64,000 bases of DNA from NCBI GenBank assembly GCA_010093705.1, contig MU006103.1, positions 310,001 through 374,000 on the forward strand, read 5' to 3'. The DNA comes from Patellaria atrata CBS 101060 (taxonomy: Eukaryota; Ascomycota; Dothideomycetes; Patellariales; Patellariaceae). Each line of letters opens with the position of its first letter. Within the stretch, counting starts at the first letter, position 1. The position numbers and the translations under genes were made by a program. Below the pieces are notes generated by a model. The model ran no database searches. It was not told the DNA's origin and saw nothing but the letters and a program-made list of their open reading frames with translations. Shown here in pieces: positions 32,754 through 44,247 of this stretch.

Positions 32754-34634
32754 ATGGCATCTCAACAGTCTCATAAACCTAGGAGACGAAAGAGAGTCGA
32801 GGATGGTGCTTCAACACATTCCAATCATGGCGCCATCATTAGTACTTCCAGGTCCAAGAATCCAGAGCCAGCTTTTCCATTAGTCGCTTTCCTTTGGCCA
32901 ACGAAAGGTACAGTCTCGCAATGGGTGGTACTACCGCTCATTCTTATGGCCGTAGGATTGTTCAGGTGGACCACAGGACTTTGGGGATACTCTGGTATGA
33001 GCCTCAAAGAATGTTGCGCGAATCGAGTTAATCCAATTGCAGGTTTCCAAACCCCTCCGATGCATGGAGATTTCGAGGCGCAGAGGCATTGGATGGAATT
33101 AACCATTCATTTACCATTGTCACAATGGTATTTTCATGAACTGGAATGGTGGGGCTTGGATTATCCCCCTCTGACTGCTTACCATAGCTGGATATTGGGC
33201 AAAATGTAAGACTCAAAAGATCTACTTGACGATGGAGCCAACTAACTGAAATCATGAAGAGGGAACTTTATCAATCCAAACTGGTTCGCTCTTCATACAT
33301 CTCGCGGGATTGATGATCCAACACTTAAGGTCTTCATGCGTGCTACGGTGTTCGTTTCCGAATATCTTACATATACTCCTGCTGTGATCATTTTCCTCCG
33401 CCGATATACTCGATTACAGAGTGTAAACACATGGGAAGCATCAATTGCCCTAGTAGCGATCTTGATGCAACCCGGAACCATCCTAATCGACCACGGGCAT
33501 TTCCAGTATAACACTGTCATGCTAGGATTTATGGTAGCTAGCATGTCCAGTGTGTTGGCCGGAAGACCATGGTGGGGTGCTGCTTTCTTCGTTGCTTCTC
33601 TTGGATTCAAGCAGATGGCATTGTTCTACGCCCCAGCAGTATTTTCATACCTCCTAGGCATATGCATATTTCCGCGGATAAACGTTGTGCGCTTCCTGGT
33701 CATTGGATTTACTACCGTTCTTTCCTTCGCCGTATTATTCGCACCCCTACTTTTGGGAGCGGTATATGATTCATACCGCGGCATACCTTACCAATCTTTA
33801 ATTCAACCACCGCTTTTGCAAGGACTGTCATTCCCTTTGAACGAAAAGTCATTGTATTATCCGATACTCTTACAGTTGACCCAGACTATTCATCGGATCT
33901 TCCCCTTCGCAAGGGGACTATTCGAGGACAAAGTGGCTAACTTCTGGTGTGCGCTTCACACATTTCATAAGCTTCACCACTATTCGGGCGCTCTTGTACA
34001 GCGTGCGGCTCTCCTTGCTACTTTAACCGCCATACTACCACCATGCGTCATCTTCTTCTTTAAACCTCATAAAGAGCTAATACCTCTAGCGTTTTCAGCG
34101 TGTTCGTGGGGCTTCTTCCTATTTTCATACCAAGTTCATGAGAAGAATGTTCTTCTTCCACTCTTGCCTATGACTCTACTTCTTGGGGGAGAAGGCGGTC
34201 TTCTACCATCTACTCGCGCATGGGTCGGTTTTGCGAACCTGCTTGGGGTCTGGACAATGTTCCCTCTCCTCAAACGAGATCAATTAACGGTACCTTACTA
34301 CGTTATTAGTCTTCTTTGGGCGTATCTCCTGGGACTACCACCCGTATCTTTATCGGCATATCATGAAGGCTTAGAAGGAGGTCTCAATCTCGCGACTAAA
34401 ATACTTCATGTGAACTTTTATCTCGTCATGGGGGTATGGCATGTGATGGAAGCTCTTGTTTCGCCCCCTACAAATAAACCAGACTTGTGGGTCGTGGGAA
34501 ATGTTCTTGTTGGTGCTGCTGGGTTTAGTATATGCTATCTATGGTGTCTCTGGACACTTTCAATTAAAAGTGGCGTTATAGCTGGGATCTGGACGCAGAG
34601 GGATGAACGGAAGGTTAAACTAAAAGAAAAGTAA
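32754..34634 (+). CDS. ALG6: Dolichyl-P-Glc:Man9GlcNAc2-PP-dolichol alpha-1,3-glucosyltransferase
   Basis: Three exons, 32754-32994, 33043-33205 and 33260-34634 (introns 48 and 54 nt), give 592 residues. ALG6 adds the first glucose to the lipid-linked oligosaccharide in the ER lumen during N-glycan precursor synthesis. The family signatures are present in order: GDFEAQRHWMELT in the first luminal loop with the catalytic-type Asp, LEWWGLDYPPLTAYHSW, then GNFINPNWFAL and DHGHFQYN, followed by many hydrophobic membrane segments. QVHEKNVLLPLLP is also typical. The C-terminus KVKLKEK fits a KxKxx-type ER retrieval signal. I chose the ATG at 32754; frame-open sequence upstream has no ATG. ALG8 is the close paralog, but the HWMELT and EWWGLDYPP wording fits ALG6 better. 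Confidence 0.92.
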
Positions 34635-35467
34635 CTTTGTCAGCAGACCATGGATACCCATTTCATTTCTCGATTTCTATCTTCGGTGTCATAATAAGGC
34701 AGTAGCATTTCCTTAAGTCTATACAAGTAGAGAGGGGTAGTTTTTTACATGTTGTATCTTATAGTGCATAATACTCGTACAAAACCCGACTTCATCAAAG
34801 TGCTGTTGCTCGAAACGCCTTATCCATGCAACCAATGGGGACATGTCTCAATATAAATAGTCCTGCTCGTCCGCTCCAAGGTCTATATGTTGAATCCGTA
34901 ACCAGCCATACAGCTCTTATACTGCGATACTAAGTCTTTGCATTCTAATTGCGCGTTATCGCTTGTGGAGAAGAGCATGCACTCGTCGCGTTTAGACTTT
35001 TCTTCTTTGCAGACACAGCAAGGCTACCGAATGTCAGCGGCCCATCTTGTGTCTGCAGTTTCTAGGGTAGGGGGAATTTGTACCTTTGGTCTTTCTGTGC
35101 TGGTGCCCGCGGACTTGAGGTCGGCGCCCAAGTTGGCAGCTGTTGCGGTTTCTAATAGATGGTCAGCTTCCCTGTCAATTCGACAAGCTGATGAATACTA
35201 ACTAGATGCCATTGCGCTCATTGTGAATGTGTATGATGTGGAAGAGGTTTGAGTCGAGGGCGAAAGTTGTAGATTAATAATTGCGGAAGCTTGAGGGAAG
35301 CCGAAGATGATGCAGGGACGGGCTTGGCACAGCGATTTCCATGCCAATAACGAAATTGCCCCTCCAAACATTTCCCCACAACCATTACCGAATAACTAGT
35401 TCTTTTACTGCACACCATTAGTGTTCTACGATCAACTCAAACATAGCTTCTTAAGAATAGAAGTGCA
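34635..35467. other. Intergenic, 0.83 kb, no gene seen
   Basis: 3' flank of ALG6 and upstream region of RNA1. It contains only short frames without recognisable sequence. Confidence 0.6.
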
Positions 35468-36740
35468 ATGGCAACTACAAAGGTCTTCTCTCTCGAGGGA
35501 AAGGGATTGAAGCTGGACACAGCAGGAGACATCGAGCCGCATATTGCAGCCTTGAAAGCTAATGACGATGTGGAGGAAATACACTTTCTAGGAAATACTC
35601 TCGGTATCGGGGCATGCGAAGCTCTCGCGGAAGTTCTTAAAACGAAAAAGAAACTTCGAGTATGTCCACCATCCGTTTTCACCTGTCTATCCTTACTAAC
35701 CTATCTAGCACGCCAACTTTGCCGATATCTTCACAGCCCGCCTCCTCTCCGAAATTCCTCTTGCTCTACAAGCCCTCGTCGACGCCCTCGTAACTTTACC
35801 GGATCTAAACACTGTCAATTTGTCTGACAACGCTTTCGGTCTCAACACATCAGCACCTCTCGTCTCCTTCCTCTCCCAGCATGTTCCGCTCCAACACCTT
35901 ATCCTCAACAACAACGGTCTAGGTCCCGAGGCCGGCACACTTGTTGCCGATGCTCTGGTCTCTCTTGCCGCGAAGAAGATTGCTGCTGGGCCCAATACAC
36001 CAAAGTTAGAGACTGTTATCTGCGGACGCAATAGGCTAGAGAACGGCTCAATGAAGGCGTGGGCAAGAGCTTATGCGGCACATAATGGTGTTAAGGAGAT
36101 CAAAATGGTGCAGAACGGTATCAGACAGGAGGGCATCACGCACCTTCTCCAGGAAGGCCTAAATCACGCGAAGGACATTCAAGTGCTGGATCTTCAGGAT
36201 AACACGTTCACCGCAACAGGTGCTCGTGCCCTCGCGGACGTCGTCCCAACATGGCCTAAGCTCAAGGAACTGGGTGTCGGAGATTGTCTGTTGGGCGCAC
36301 GGGGTGGAGTCATGCTGGGTAATGCCTTAGAAAAGGGAGAAAATCCAGAGCTTGAAGTTTTAAGACTTCAGTACAACGATATCGATATCAAGGGTGTGAA
36401 AGGAATTGCTGCTGGCCTATCTAAAGTACCAAAACTCCGCAGAGTAGAACTCAATGGGAACAAATTCAGCGAGGAGGACGATGCAGTGGACAAGATCAGG
36501 GATACCTTAGTCGAACGTCGAGACGATGCGGGAATCTCAGCGGAGGATGGGGAGGAGACTTGGGGACTCGATGAGCTGGATGAATTGGATGATGAGAGTG
36601 ATGATGAGGATAAAGAGGAGGAAGACGAGAAGGAGACAGTGCTGAAGAGGGCAGATGAAGCTGAGGATGAGAAGGTCGCACAGAAACAGGATAAGGGTGT
36701 CGATGAGTTGGCCAATCTTTTGGGGAAGACGTCGGTATAG
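35468..36740 (+). CDS. RNA1: Ran GTPase-activating protein 1
   Basis: Two exons, 35468-35659 and 35709-36740, separated by a 49-nt intron, give 407 residues. RanGAP stimulates GTP hydrolysis by Ran in the cytoplasm and so sets the direction of nuclear transport. The body is a ring of leucine-rich repeats (VEEIHFLGNTLG, LNTVNLSDNAFG, LQHLILNNNGLG, VICGRNRLENGS, IQVLDLQDNTF, LEVLRLQYNDID, LRRVELNGNKF). The GRNRLENGS segment contains the conserved catalytic-type Arg. The C-terminus is the expected long acidic tail (DELDELDDESDDEDKEEEDEKE) and a short final helix. The gene looks complete. Confidence 0.94.
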
Positions 36741-37347
36741 TGTTCTAATGATAAGTTGGATGGTAGGAAAGTTGTTGCATGGACTGTAACGATTGGAGTG
36801 AGGTTATTGCATCTTTTGGTTGCGTATTAGCGAGATTGAAGAGTATATAGAAATTTAAAATGATAGAAGAACAGCGGAAGAGCCAAGTTTTACCTCACGA
36901 CTAGCGGTCTGTGTAGAACCCTAATCGACACTCTCCTCTATTCCGATAGACGTACACCGTCCTTTGAACTAATTGACCGGTATATCAGGCCGAGGCCTAT
37001 AACGAGCATCCTATACTGTACGGTACAGGCACTGTACGGCCTTTGAACCACCTTTTCGAGCCTTTTACGAGATTGCCTATTAGTGTGGAGTGATGAATTC
37101 GACCGGTAGGGAGTGCCGTGAAGTTAACTGTACCAGAGTATTACCGATACACTCCCGGTTAGTTGAAAAATGGGAGGTAATTAGGGCGTGAACATAGACC
37201 GAGGCTTTATCTCAACTATGTCATCATTCCAGATCATCAAACCTTGCCTTAATATTACCATCAGGTCTAAAAAATGGTAAACAATCATTGTGAAATTCTA
37301 CAGATGTAAACTCCACTCGAGTGATCCTAAAACACCCCCAAGTGTGA
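36741..37347. other. Convergent spacer, 0.6 kb
   Basis: RNA1 (+) and the small secreted peptide gene (-) end towards each other here. A cluster of GTAC-rich sequence lies at 37014-37040 (CTGTACGGTACAGGCACTGT). No gene is seen. Confidence 0.55.
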
Positions 37348-37596
37348 CTAACAGACTCCTCCAGTAATCTTACAGATGGCTTTTGAGATTGCGTCCCAGA
37401 AGCCCCGTTTCACGAGTATTTCCCCGTTTGTGTCCAGCTCTTCAATATCGGCGGCATAGGTAGTATAAGTAACGGGCTCACTGTCGATATTGCTGGAGAC
37501 AGAAACGCTGTCGCCAGTTGAGGCAAATTGAAGACGGGGGCCAGCAAGGACGCCGGCGGCTGTTGAGAGAATTATGATGGTGTTGGTGAGACGCAT
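37348..37596 (-). CDS. Secreted Kex2-type peptide precursor, 82 aa
   Basis: A complete intronless frame encodes a classic prepropeptide. Residues 1-18 (MRLTNTIIILSTAAGVLA) are a signal peptide with an Ala-type cleavage site. Residues 19-62 form a Ser/Thr/Glu/Asp-rich pro-region. Lys63-Arg64 is a Kex2 site, and everything after it is one 18-residue peptide, GFWDAISKAICKITGGVC. That peptide is amphipathic, slightly basic, and has two cysteines in a C-x6-C spacing at the very C-terminus, which would close a small disulfide loop. Only one copy is present, so it does not look like the multi-repeat alpha-type pheromone precursors. Possible roles are antimicrobial, signalling or effector. I know no named family; the function is unknown. 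Confidence 0.7.
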   Translation of the reverse strand: MRLTNTIIILSTAAGVLAGPRLQFASTGDSVSVSSNIDSEPVTYTTYAADIEELDTNGEILVKRGFWDAISKAICKITGGVC

Positions 37597-38252
37597 TGTG
37601 GATGATTGTTAAGAAATATTGTGTGATATTTGATTTTCTGCTTTTTCTTTTAGAGAAGATGCGGCTCAGGGGGGGTGGGAGGGCGCTAAGAGAAATATAA
37701 AGGGCCATGTTGTGTGACAAAGAGTGAGTTCAATGTAATTTAGGATGAAAACAACAAAGAAGAGAGGTTAAAGGATAACCATAAAGAACCGATACTTGTC
37801 CTAGCATACAAAGAAGCATTGTCTCGGTGGCCACAAGCTCTTATGTAAGTCTATAGTGTCCCGTCTTATAGAGCACGTACACAACGAGTATGGATAAGAT
37901 GTATAACAACCGACAAGTGCGAAACCTGACTGTGAGAGGATCTATAATCAATGATTGTACATGAGCCTTGGTTAAAATACGACAGTAGTCTTAGTATAAA
38001 TCTTTCGATACCGATATGTAATAATGGATTCTTGTGTGCGGGTTAGCATGAAATTGTGCGGATGACTTTCATTTATGAGAGACGGATAGTTCGTAGATTG
38101 CGAGAGGACAGCAATCAAGTTTTGAATCATATCTATGCTAAACATTATCCAGTACGACTATACATGAATGTTAATTAGAATGTCGATAATTGACGTGGGA
38201 TTGAAGGCGGTTCAGGATTTTAAGGGGTTAGCTAATCAGAGCTACGCAGCAG
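37597..38252. other. Upstream region of the peptide gene, AT-rich, 0.66 kb
   Basis: Contains the promoter of the minus-strand peptide gene and AT-rich spacer up to the MITE. No coding sequence is seen. Confidence 0.55.
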
Positions 38253-38489
38253 CAGGAGTCGACAAAATTCGTGGGACAGACCATTGCACCACCAAAACTC
38301 ACTGATTAAACCACAAAATCCCATAGAATACTAGAATTAAAATAGTTAATATTATTCTCTTTTTACTGAATTATATCCTAGATAGATTTTATTAATTCAA
38401 TAATTAGTTTTCGTGGTGTTATTATGGTTTTTTATACCTTCACATAAGTTAGTATAGTAAAAGCGTCCCACGAATTTTGTTGACCCCTG
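38253..38489. mobile_element. MITE-like non-autonomous DNA transposon, 237 bp
   Basis: The ends are inverted repeats of 25 bp (38253-38277 and 38465-38489) with 23 matches. The core ACAAAATTCGTGGGAC is perfect over 16 bp. Both ends start CAGG. The 187-bp interior is AT-rich and non-coding. No target-site duplication is plain at the margins, so the true ends may lie a few bases further out. CAGG termini and small size suggest a Tc1/mariner- or pogo-derived MITE, but the superfamily is not settled. It sits about 190 bp upstream of the next gene. Confidence 0.65.
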
Positions 38490-38678
38490 GTGAAGCCGGT
38501 GAGCTACCGTGATAAAGCCAGTGCCAAGACTAAATTTTCTAGAGCGCATCCCCGTCATCCTACACGTTCTCTCCCTAGTTTTATCAACTATCAAAAGATA
38601 TTCAATTCACACAATCCATCATCATACCTTCCTCTCAACTCTTTGCATCACGTTGTTCTCTAGAATTATCTCTTCATC

Positions 38679-39790
38679 ATGTTCGTCATCATTCTGCTTT
38701 CACCATTGGAACTAGGCTAATGCGATATGCAGGTATCTGCTTCGGCGCGCCGCCTTCAAGGTTATCTCTTCGCAACCTCAGTCTTTCCTCCCAAAAACCC
38801 GTTCCATCACAACTGTCACTAAACAAACCTTCCATCAGAGACAGCAATGGGCTGTGTCGCCTTTGCAAAGGCGGTTCGCCTCAGAGGACGCCGCCAGGGA
38901 GGAGGCAAAACTGAGTGAAGACCAAGTTGGTGATGAGACGGTCCCTTCCGAAGAATCATCTAAGAATCACGCTACGGTCGACTCTTTGATCAATAGCGCT
39001 AGGCAGACTGCATCTGAAGCGGCGGATGCGATCTCAGCCACCTCTCAGGGTGTAGCGGAAAGTGCAAGAAATGCCGGTGCTGCTACTAGTTTTTCTAGAT
39101 CCCAATCGACAGCACCCAGCATTGTGCAACCGAGTGACTGTACCCTTTACGTCGGCAACCTGTTCTTCGAAGTTACTGCAGATACTCTGAAGCGAGAGTT
39201 TGGACAATTTGGACCGATCAAGTATACTAAGATCATCTACGATCCAAGAGGGCTAAGCAAGGGGTAGGCTTTACGTATCCTGTTGATTGACCTTAATACT
39301 GAGACTAACACTTGGTTGTAGGTTCGGATATGTTGAGTTCGAGAATAAGGAGGACGCTGCGAAGGCGCTTGAGCGTTTGAATCAGCAAATCTTTGAAGGT
39401 CGCCGCATGACAGTTCAATACCACAAGAGGTCTGAAAGGTCTGAAACGCGCGGGGTTCCAAAATATGAGAGAAAGCCAACTGAACCTTCGAAGACACTTT
39501 TCATTGGAAACATGTCGTTTGAAATGTCTGACAAGGACTTGAACGATTTGTTCAGAGAAATCCGTAACGTATTAGACGTAAGAGTTGCAATCGATAGACG
39601 AACTGGTCAACCAAGGGGTTTCGCACACGCAGACTTCATCGACGTTGCTAGCGCTGAGAGGGCTAAAGAACTGTTGAATGACAAAGAGATCTATGGCAGG
39701 AGATTGAGAGTTGACTTTGGAAAGAGAAGTGCCCGGGAACCTGGAACTGATGGTGCTCCTCAACAAGACACTGGAAGTACACCTCAGTAA
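38679..39790 (+). CDS. Mitochondrial-type RNA-binding protein with two RRMs
   Basis: Best model: AT at 38679-38680, exon 38733-39263, exon 39322-39790, giving 333 residues. In this model a 52-nt intron (38681-38732, GTTCGT donor, GCTAAT branch, GCAG acceptor) splits the start codon AT/G. The N-terminus then reads MYLLRRAAFKVISSQ, continues Arg/Ser-rich to PLQRRFASED and fits a mitochondrial presequence. RRM1 has LYVGNLFF and, across intron 2 (58 nt), KGFGYVEF; RRM2 has LFIGNMSF and RGFAHADF. The rest of the gene is secure. The start is the weak point: no other ATG opens the presequence frame. The product probably binds mitochondrial RNA; targets are unknown. Confidence 0.75.
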
Positions 39791-40327
39791 GAAGTCAAGC
39801 ATGCTCATCTGCATAGCTTCATAGTTAGATCGAGTCGACCCCAGACTTCTGCTCTTTGAATCTATGCGAGCAATCACTTGACTCCATCATATTTCTTCTC
39901 TGTGTTACTGGCCACTTTGTTCTTTGTTGATTTCTTGAAAAATCTTTTCTGCGGTTTCATATTGTGTACATAACGGTTGTAACAATAATAGTTAGATGGA
40001 TATACATACGGCGTTGTCTAATCGCCACTCATGCTTATTATTTGTAGAGTCTCCTGACTATCCACTGATGATGACCCTCCACAACTTCTTGACGTTTCAT
40101 TATTGTTCGGCTCGAAAATGCACTGATTGAAAGATCCAAATCATGTGGCGGAGACGCCTTCTGTTATCCCGAAAGAACGCTGTGCCTCGGGATTTTTAGC
40201 CCCACCACCAACCAAATAGAAGCTCTTGACTAATCCGCTATTTCACCCTCTCCTGCAACTTTACAGTAAACAACTTCTTACTTGACTCCACCTTCTGCCT
40301 TCCTTTACACTTCATATATTATCTGTT
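39791..40327. other. Spacer, 0.54 kb
   Basis: 3' UTR of the RRM gene and promoter of PEX5. The last 100 bases are CT-rich. No other feature is seen. Confidence 0.6.
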
Positions 40328-42314
40328 ATGAGCTTTCTAGGAGGAGCAGAATGCTCCACGGCTGGCAACCCACTCAGCCAATTCACCAAGCATGTTCAGG
40401 ATGACAAAACGTTACAGAGAGACCGGCTGGCCGGTCGCAGTCCTGGCGGTATGCAAGAGAGCGTTAGATCACAGAATATGAGTCCAGCTCAGGATCAGGT
40501 CATTTTTCTAGCACCCTAGTACCATGTCATAGTAGCTAATGAATTGGTGTTAGATGATGGACCAGTTCCTACAACAGTCCGGCCAGTTACCACAAGGACC
40601 AGCGTCACCATTCGCCATGGAACAGATGAGACGAGAATTAGAAAGAGCACAACATAGCGGGTCTCCGAACTGGGCTGCGGAGTTCGAACCTGGGGTTGAA
40701 GGTCCCGCGAGGATGGAAACCGCTTTCCGACAGATGCCCCAGAACGCCAAAGCTGGATTCACTCCCGAACAGTTTGCTATGTTCCAACGTAACCAACAAG
40801 AAGCGCGCAGTGGTGCTGCGAGCCCACAAACTATGAGTGGGTACCAACGTCCCATGAACTACAGTATGGGCATGGGTGGTATGGGTGTGGGATACGGAAT
40901 GGGTATGGGAATGATGCAGCGACCATATAGCGATATTAGTTTTCAGCAGCCCATGCAAGCAGAAGGCAAAGGCAAAGGACGTATGGTCGAACTCGACGAT
41001 AAAGACTGGGAGGCACAATTCAAGGAGCTCGAATCAACTGAAAAGGACGCCGAGAAGTTAGACGAGGAAGCGAATAAGGCGATGGAAGCAGAGCTCGAGG
41101 ATATAGACAGGTCAGTCCCTTCTGAGAGAGATCAATTCGGGAATTTTGAGGATATTTGGAGGAGCATTCAAGCTGAAACGGCCAATGCTAGACATCTCGT
41201 CGAAGAAGAACATATGCTGGATCCCATGCATATGGGCGATCTTGGGGATTGGGAAGGCTTCGATGGCATCAGAACGCACAGCGATTTTCAAGACCCCCAG
41301 ATAGGTGACTATTTATTCGAAGAACAGAACCTATTCAGTGACATCACAAATCCATTCGAGGAAGGAATGAAGATAATGCGGGAGGGCGGTAACCTCTCCT
41401 TAGCAGCTCTTGCCTTTGAGGCTGCGGTTCAAAAAGACCCGAATCATGTAGAAGCATGGACAAAACTTGGTGCTGCCCAGGCGCAAAATGAAAAGGAATC
41501 TCCGGCGATACGGGCTTTGGAACAATCACTCAAGATCGACCCCTCTAATCTCGAAGCACTTATGGGTCTTGCAGTATCGTATACGAACGAAGGCTACGAT
41601 AGCACCGCTTACCGAACCCTTGAGCGTTGGGTAGCTACCAAATACCCCCAACTAATTACAACACCTCTCTCCTCTCCAGAAGAGGTCGGTTTCACAGATC
41701 GACATGCTCTACACGAGAAAGTGACCAACCTCTTCATCGAAGCTGCGCAACTCTCACCCTCCGGCGAGCATATGGATCCAGACGTCCAAGTCGGGCTCGG
41801 TGTTCTCTTTTATGGAGCGGAACAGTATGATAAAGCCGTCGATTGTTTTGGTGCCGCGCTCGCATCGACGGAATCAGGTACCACAAACCAACAAGACCAA
41901 ATACATCTTCTTTGGAACAGATTAGGGGCCACTCTCGCAAATTCGGGTCGTTCAGAAGAAGCGATAGATGCATATGAACGCGCTCTTTCTATCCGTCCTA
42001 ACTTCGTCCGCGCCCGTTATAACCTTGGTGTTTCGTGTATCAACATCGGTTGCTTTGCTGAAGCGGCGCAACATTTACTCGGGGCTCTCGCCATGCACAA
42101 AGTTGTAGAGCGAGAAGGCCGAGAACGCGCAAAGGAGGTTGTTGGCGATGGTGTCAATGATGCAGAGCTGGATAGGATTGTTCAGCAGAATCAAAGCACT
42201 AATTTGTTCGATACTTTGCGAAGGGTCTTTAGCCAGATGGGTAGGAGGGATCTATCCGAATTAGTAGGTCCCGATATGGATATTAACAGATTTAGAGGGG
42301 AGTTTGAGTTTTAG
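40328..42314 (+). CDS. PEX5: Peroxisomal targeting signal 1 receptor
   Basis: Two exons, 40328-40498 and 40554-42314, give 643 residues; the 55-nt intron has an unusual GTCATT donor. Pex5 carries PTS1 cargo from cytosol into peroxisomes and is recycled by ubiquitination. The N-terminus MSFLGGAECSTAGNPLSQF holds the conserved Cys9 used for mono-ubiquitin export. Aromatic WxxxF/Y-type motifs for Pex13/Pex14 follow (NWAAEF near 97-101, DWEAQF near 205). A Met/Gly-rich stretch (MGMGGMGVGYGMGMGMM) lies between. The C-terminal half is the TPR cargo-binding domain (NLSLAALAFEAAVQKDPNHVEAW, AIRALEQSLKIDPSNLEAL, VGLGVLFYGAEQYDKAVDCF, LWNRLGATLANSGRSEEAI, VRARYNLGVSCINIGCFAEA). The gene looks complete. 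Confidence 0.95.
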
Positions 42315-42556
42315 GAAGGAAATGTCAGAGAAGTTGTATAGCACATGATAGGCGTTGCATTGCTGGTGTTCGTCTATTGGAATATGTGATGAGTTCTGAT
42401 TTGGGCACTCTCAGGTTAGGGTGGAATGAGGAATATTTATGAACCCTAGACTTATCTACTTCCCTACAATGGGAGTGTAAACTGACGTAATCATTCATTT
42501 ACCTTGAAACACACATATTAAAGATATCCCCTAGTAACGAGGGAACTCGTTTTCCA

Positions 42557-43012
42557 TCAAACCAGAAATACGAGATACCATCCCCATAATACCTCATGTA
42601 CAAGTACAATGATCCAAAACTCAAACTGATACGAAACTTTGCTAGTCTTATGTTGAAAGATATACTGAGCGAGCAAAGCTCCCGGCCAGCCTCCTGCGAG
42701 TTCCGTCATGTGCAATGTACGTTCTGGCACCCTCCACTCTCCTCTCGGAGCAGCAACTCTGTCTTTGCGGTATACGACGATTGCTATAATACTCCAGAAG
42801 AGATACACCCATATGGGCCACTTTACACCGTAATGGTACCACAGGCGAACCATGCCGGCGAGCGGTAGACATAACGAGAGAAGCTTCGTCCCGAAGGTGC
42901 GTCGTTGGTGGGCTAGGACGACTTGACGGCGGTTTTGCTTGGGTGCTTCTACGGGTTTGCGTTTGGGACGGGAGGGTCTGGTTAGAGGCTTTGAGGTGTT
43001 CATTTTCTTCAT
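42557..43012 (-). CDS. DUF1294 family membrane protein, 151 aa
   Basis: An intact intronless frame. The N-terminal 40 residues are very basic (RPSRPKRKPVEAPKQNRRQ). The rest matches DUF1294: a membrane segment WPIWVYLFWSIIAIVVYRKDR, the diagnostic ERTLHMTELAGGWPGALLAQYIFQHKTSKVSYQFEFW, and a last membrane segment at the C-terminus. An in-frame ATG at codon 4 is an alternative start. In bacteria the same domain is often fused to a cold-shock domain; fungal copies are stand-alone and of unknown function. A bacterial origin of the family is likely, but this copy has ordinary composition for the region. Confidence 0.85.
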   Translation of the reverse strand: MKKMNTSKPLTRPSRPKRKPVEAPKQNRRQVVLAHQRRTFGTKLLSLCLPLAGMVRLWYHYGVKWPIWVYLFWSIIAIVVYRKDRVAAPRGEWRVPERTLHMTELAGGWPGALLAQYIFQHKTSKVSYQFEFWIIVLVHEVLWGWYLVFLV

Positions 43013-44247
43013 TACTCGTGATAGTGTTATTTGTATAAGTAGGAACTATAGAATCATGATATGCGGAAGCCCGGTGTCGGAGATCTGGAAGTCTGGATTC
43101 ATGCAGTCTCGTAGAAAGTTATGAGTTCTACGGTGGAACTAAGGTAGGTAGGCCGAGTTAAGAGCGTACATTCCCCTAAAATGAGTTTATTTGAGTGACT
43201 TAATCGTATGTACACATTTCCTTGTATTGTAGCGCTGAAGTTAACTCTCCAATCAGGGTGATGAGCTGCGTTGGATCTCCACTGCTGTATATGTGGGAGA
43301 GAGGTTTATGGACGAAGCCGGTTGGTGGGGGACGTACATTTGAATAGTGAGACGCATGTAGTAGACGCGGGAGACAATACTGTAAGGAGTATAACTGTGA
43401 GGAGTAGCTGTACAGTTACATACGTAGCTTGTGCAGCTCATCTTGTACCCCACTCGCCACCAGTGATAACAATACGATGAATGGGCAGAAAGGTCCCCCT
43501 TGGTCGTACCCCGTGCCTTGCTCAAGTCGCTTGTAACTTGCTCGTGGACCAAATACAGCCGGATGACAATAAGATGCGTGCCACTTTGTAAGACCAGGTC
43601 ATCTGTTATACTTTTAGTATGGTCGATAATCCGTAAATGGCCACTCAGATGAGGCACCTCCCTTTGTTTCCCCACACTTTCATAAATACTCAACAATCAA
43701 CAATAGATATCTAAATGTTCGAGAGAGAAGAGGACTCGTTGTTTTTTACTGAAGAGTTTGATCTTGAAGGGTCTTCTCGGGAGCTAATTCTCTTGTAAGT
43801 TTGATGTTGTTGATAGGGCTGGTATCGTTTATTAGTTCCATCATATCGGCGGTCATAGCCCGTTTAGCCCCTTACTAGACGCCTAAACAACCCACCAGAT
43901 CCCTTCATAGCATCACCACCTCACAGCCATACTACTGTAAGCGCACCTGACGCCATCTCATTCCTTCCCAGCACTTTGTACCGCTACTCCCACTACGGCC
44001 TCAACTTTTCATTCATTTGTTTTCTCTTCAACTTCTCCATTTCTACCTCTTTTCTCGCCCTCAGAACTGGGATCTCTGATACCACCAAAGCACTAATCGA
44101 CTCGACCCCAAACTTAGGTACCTTATCACCCCGCGGCCTCACTAGTGCCCACTATCGTCGTCAATCGTCACGTCAGCCGCACGAGGTCAACGGAATACCA
44201 TAAAATAGACGTTTGATGAAAGAGAATTAGTGACGGAAACCATCGCG
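43013..44247. other. Divergent spacer, 1.24 kb
   Basis: Lies between the DUF1294 start (-) and the tail-anchored protein start (+). A 147-codon minus frame (43253-43696) has no recognisable sequence. CT-rich sequence near 43950-44050 marks the probable leader of the plus gene. Confidence 0.55.

Noticed and set aside
38240-38510. TA target duplication for the MITE (GCTAC on both sides)
   Set aside because: The two TA sites lie at different distances from the inverted repeats and the sequence between does not match, so I do not claim it.
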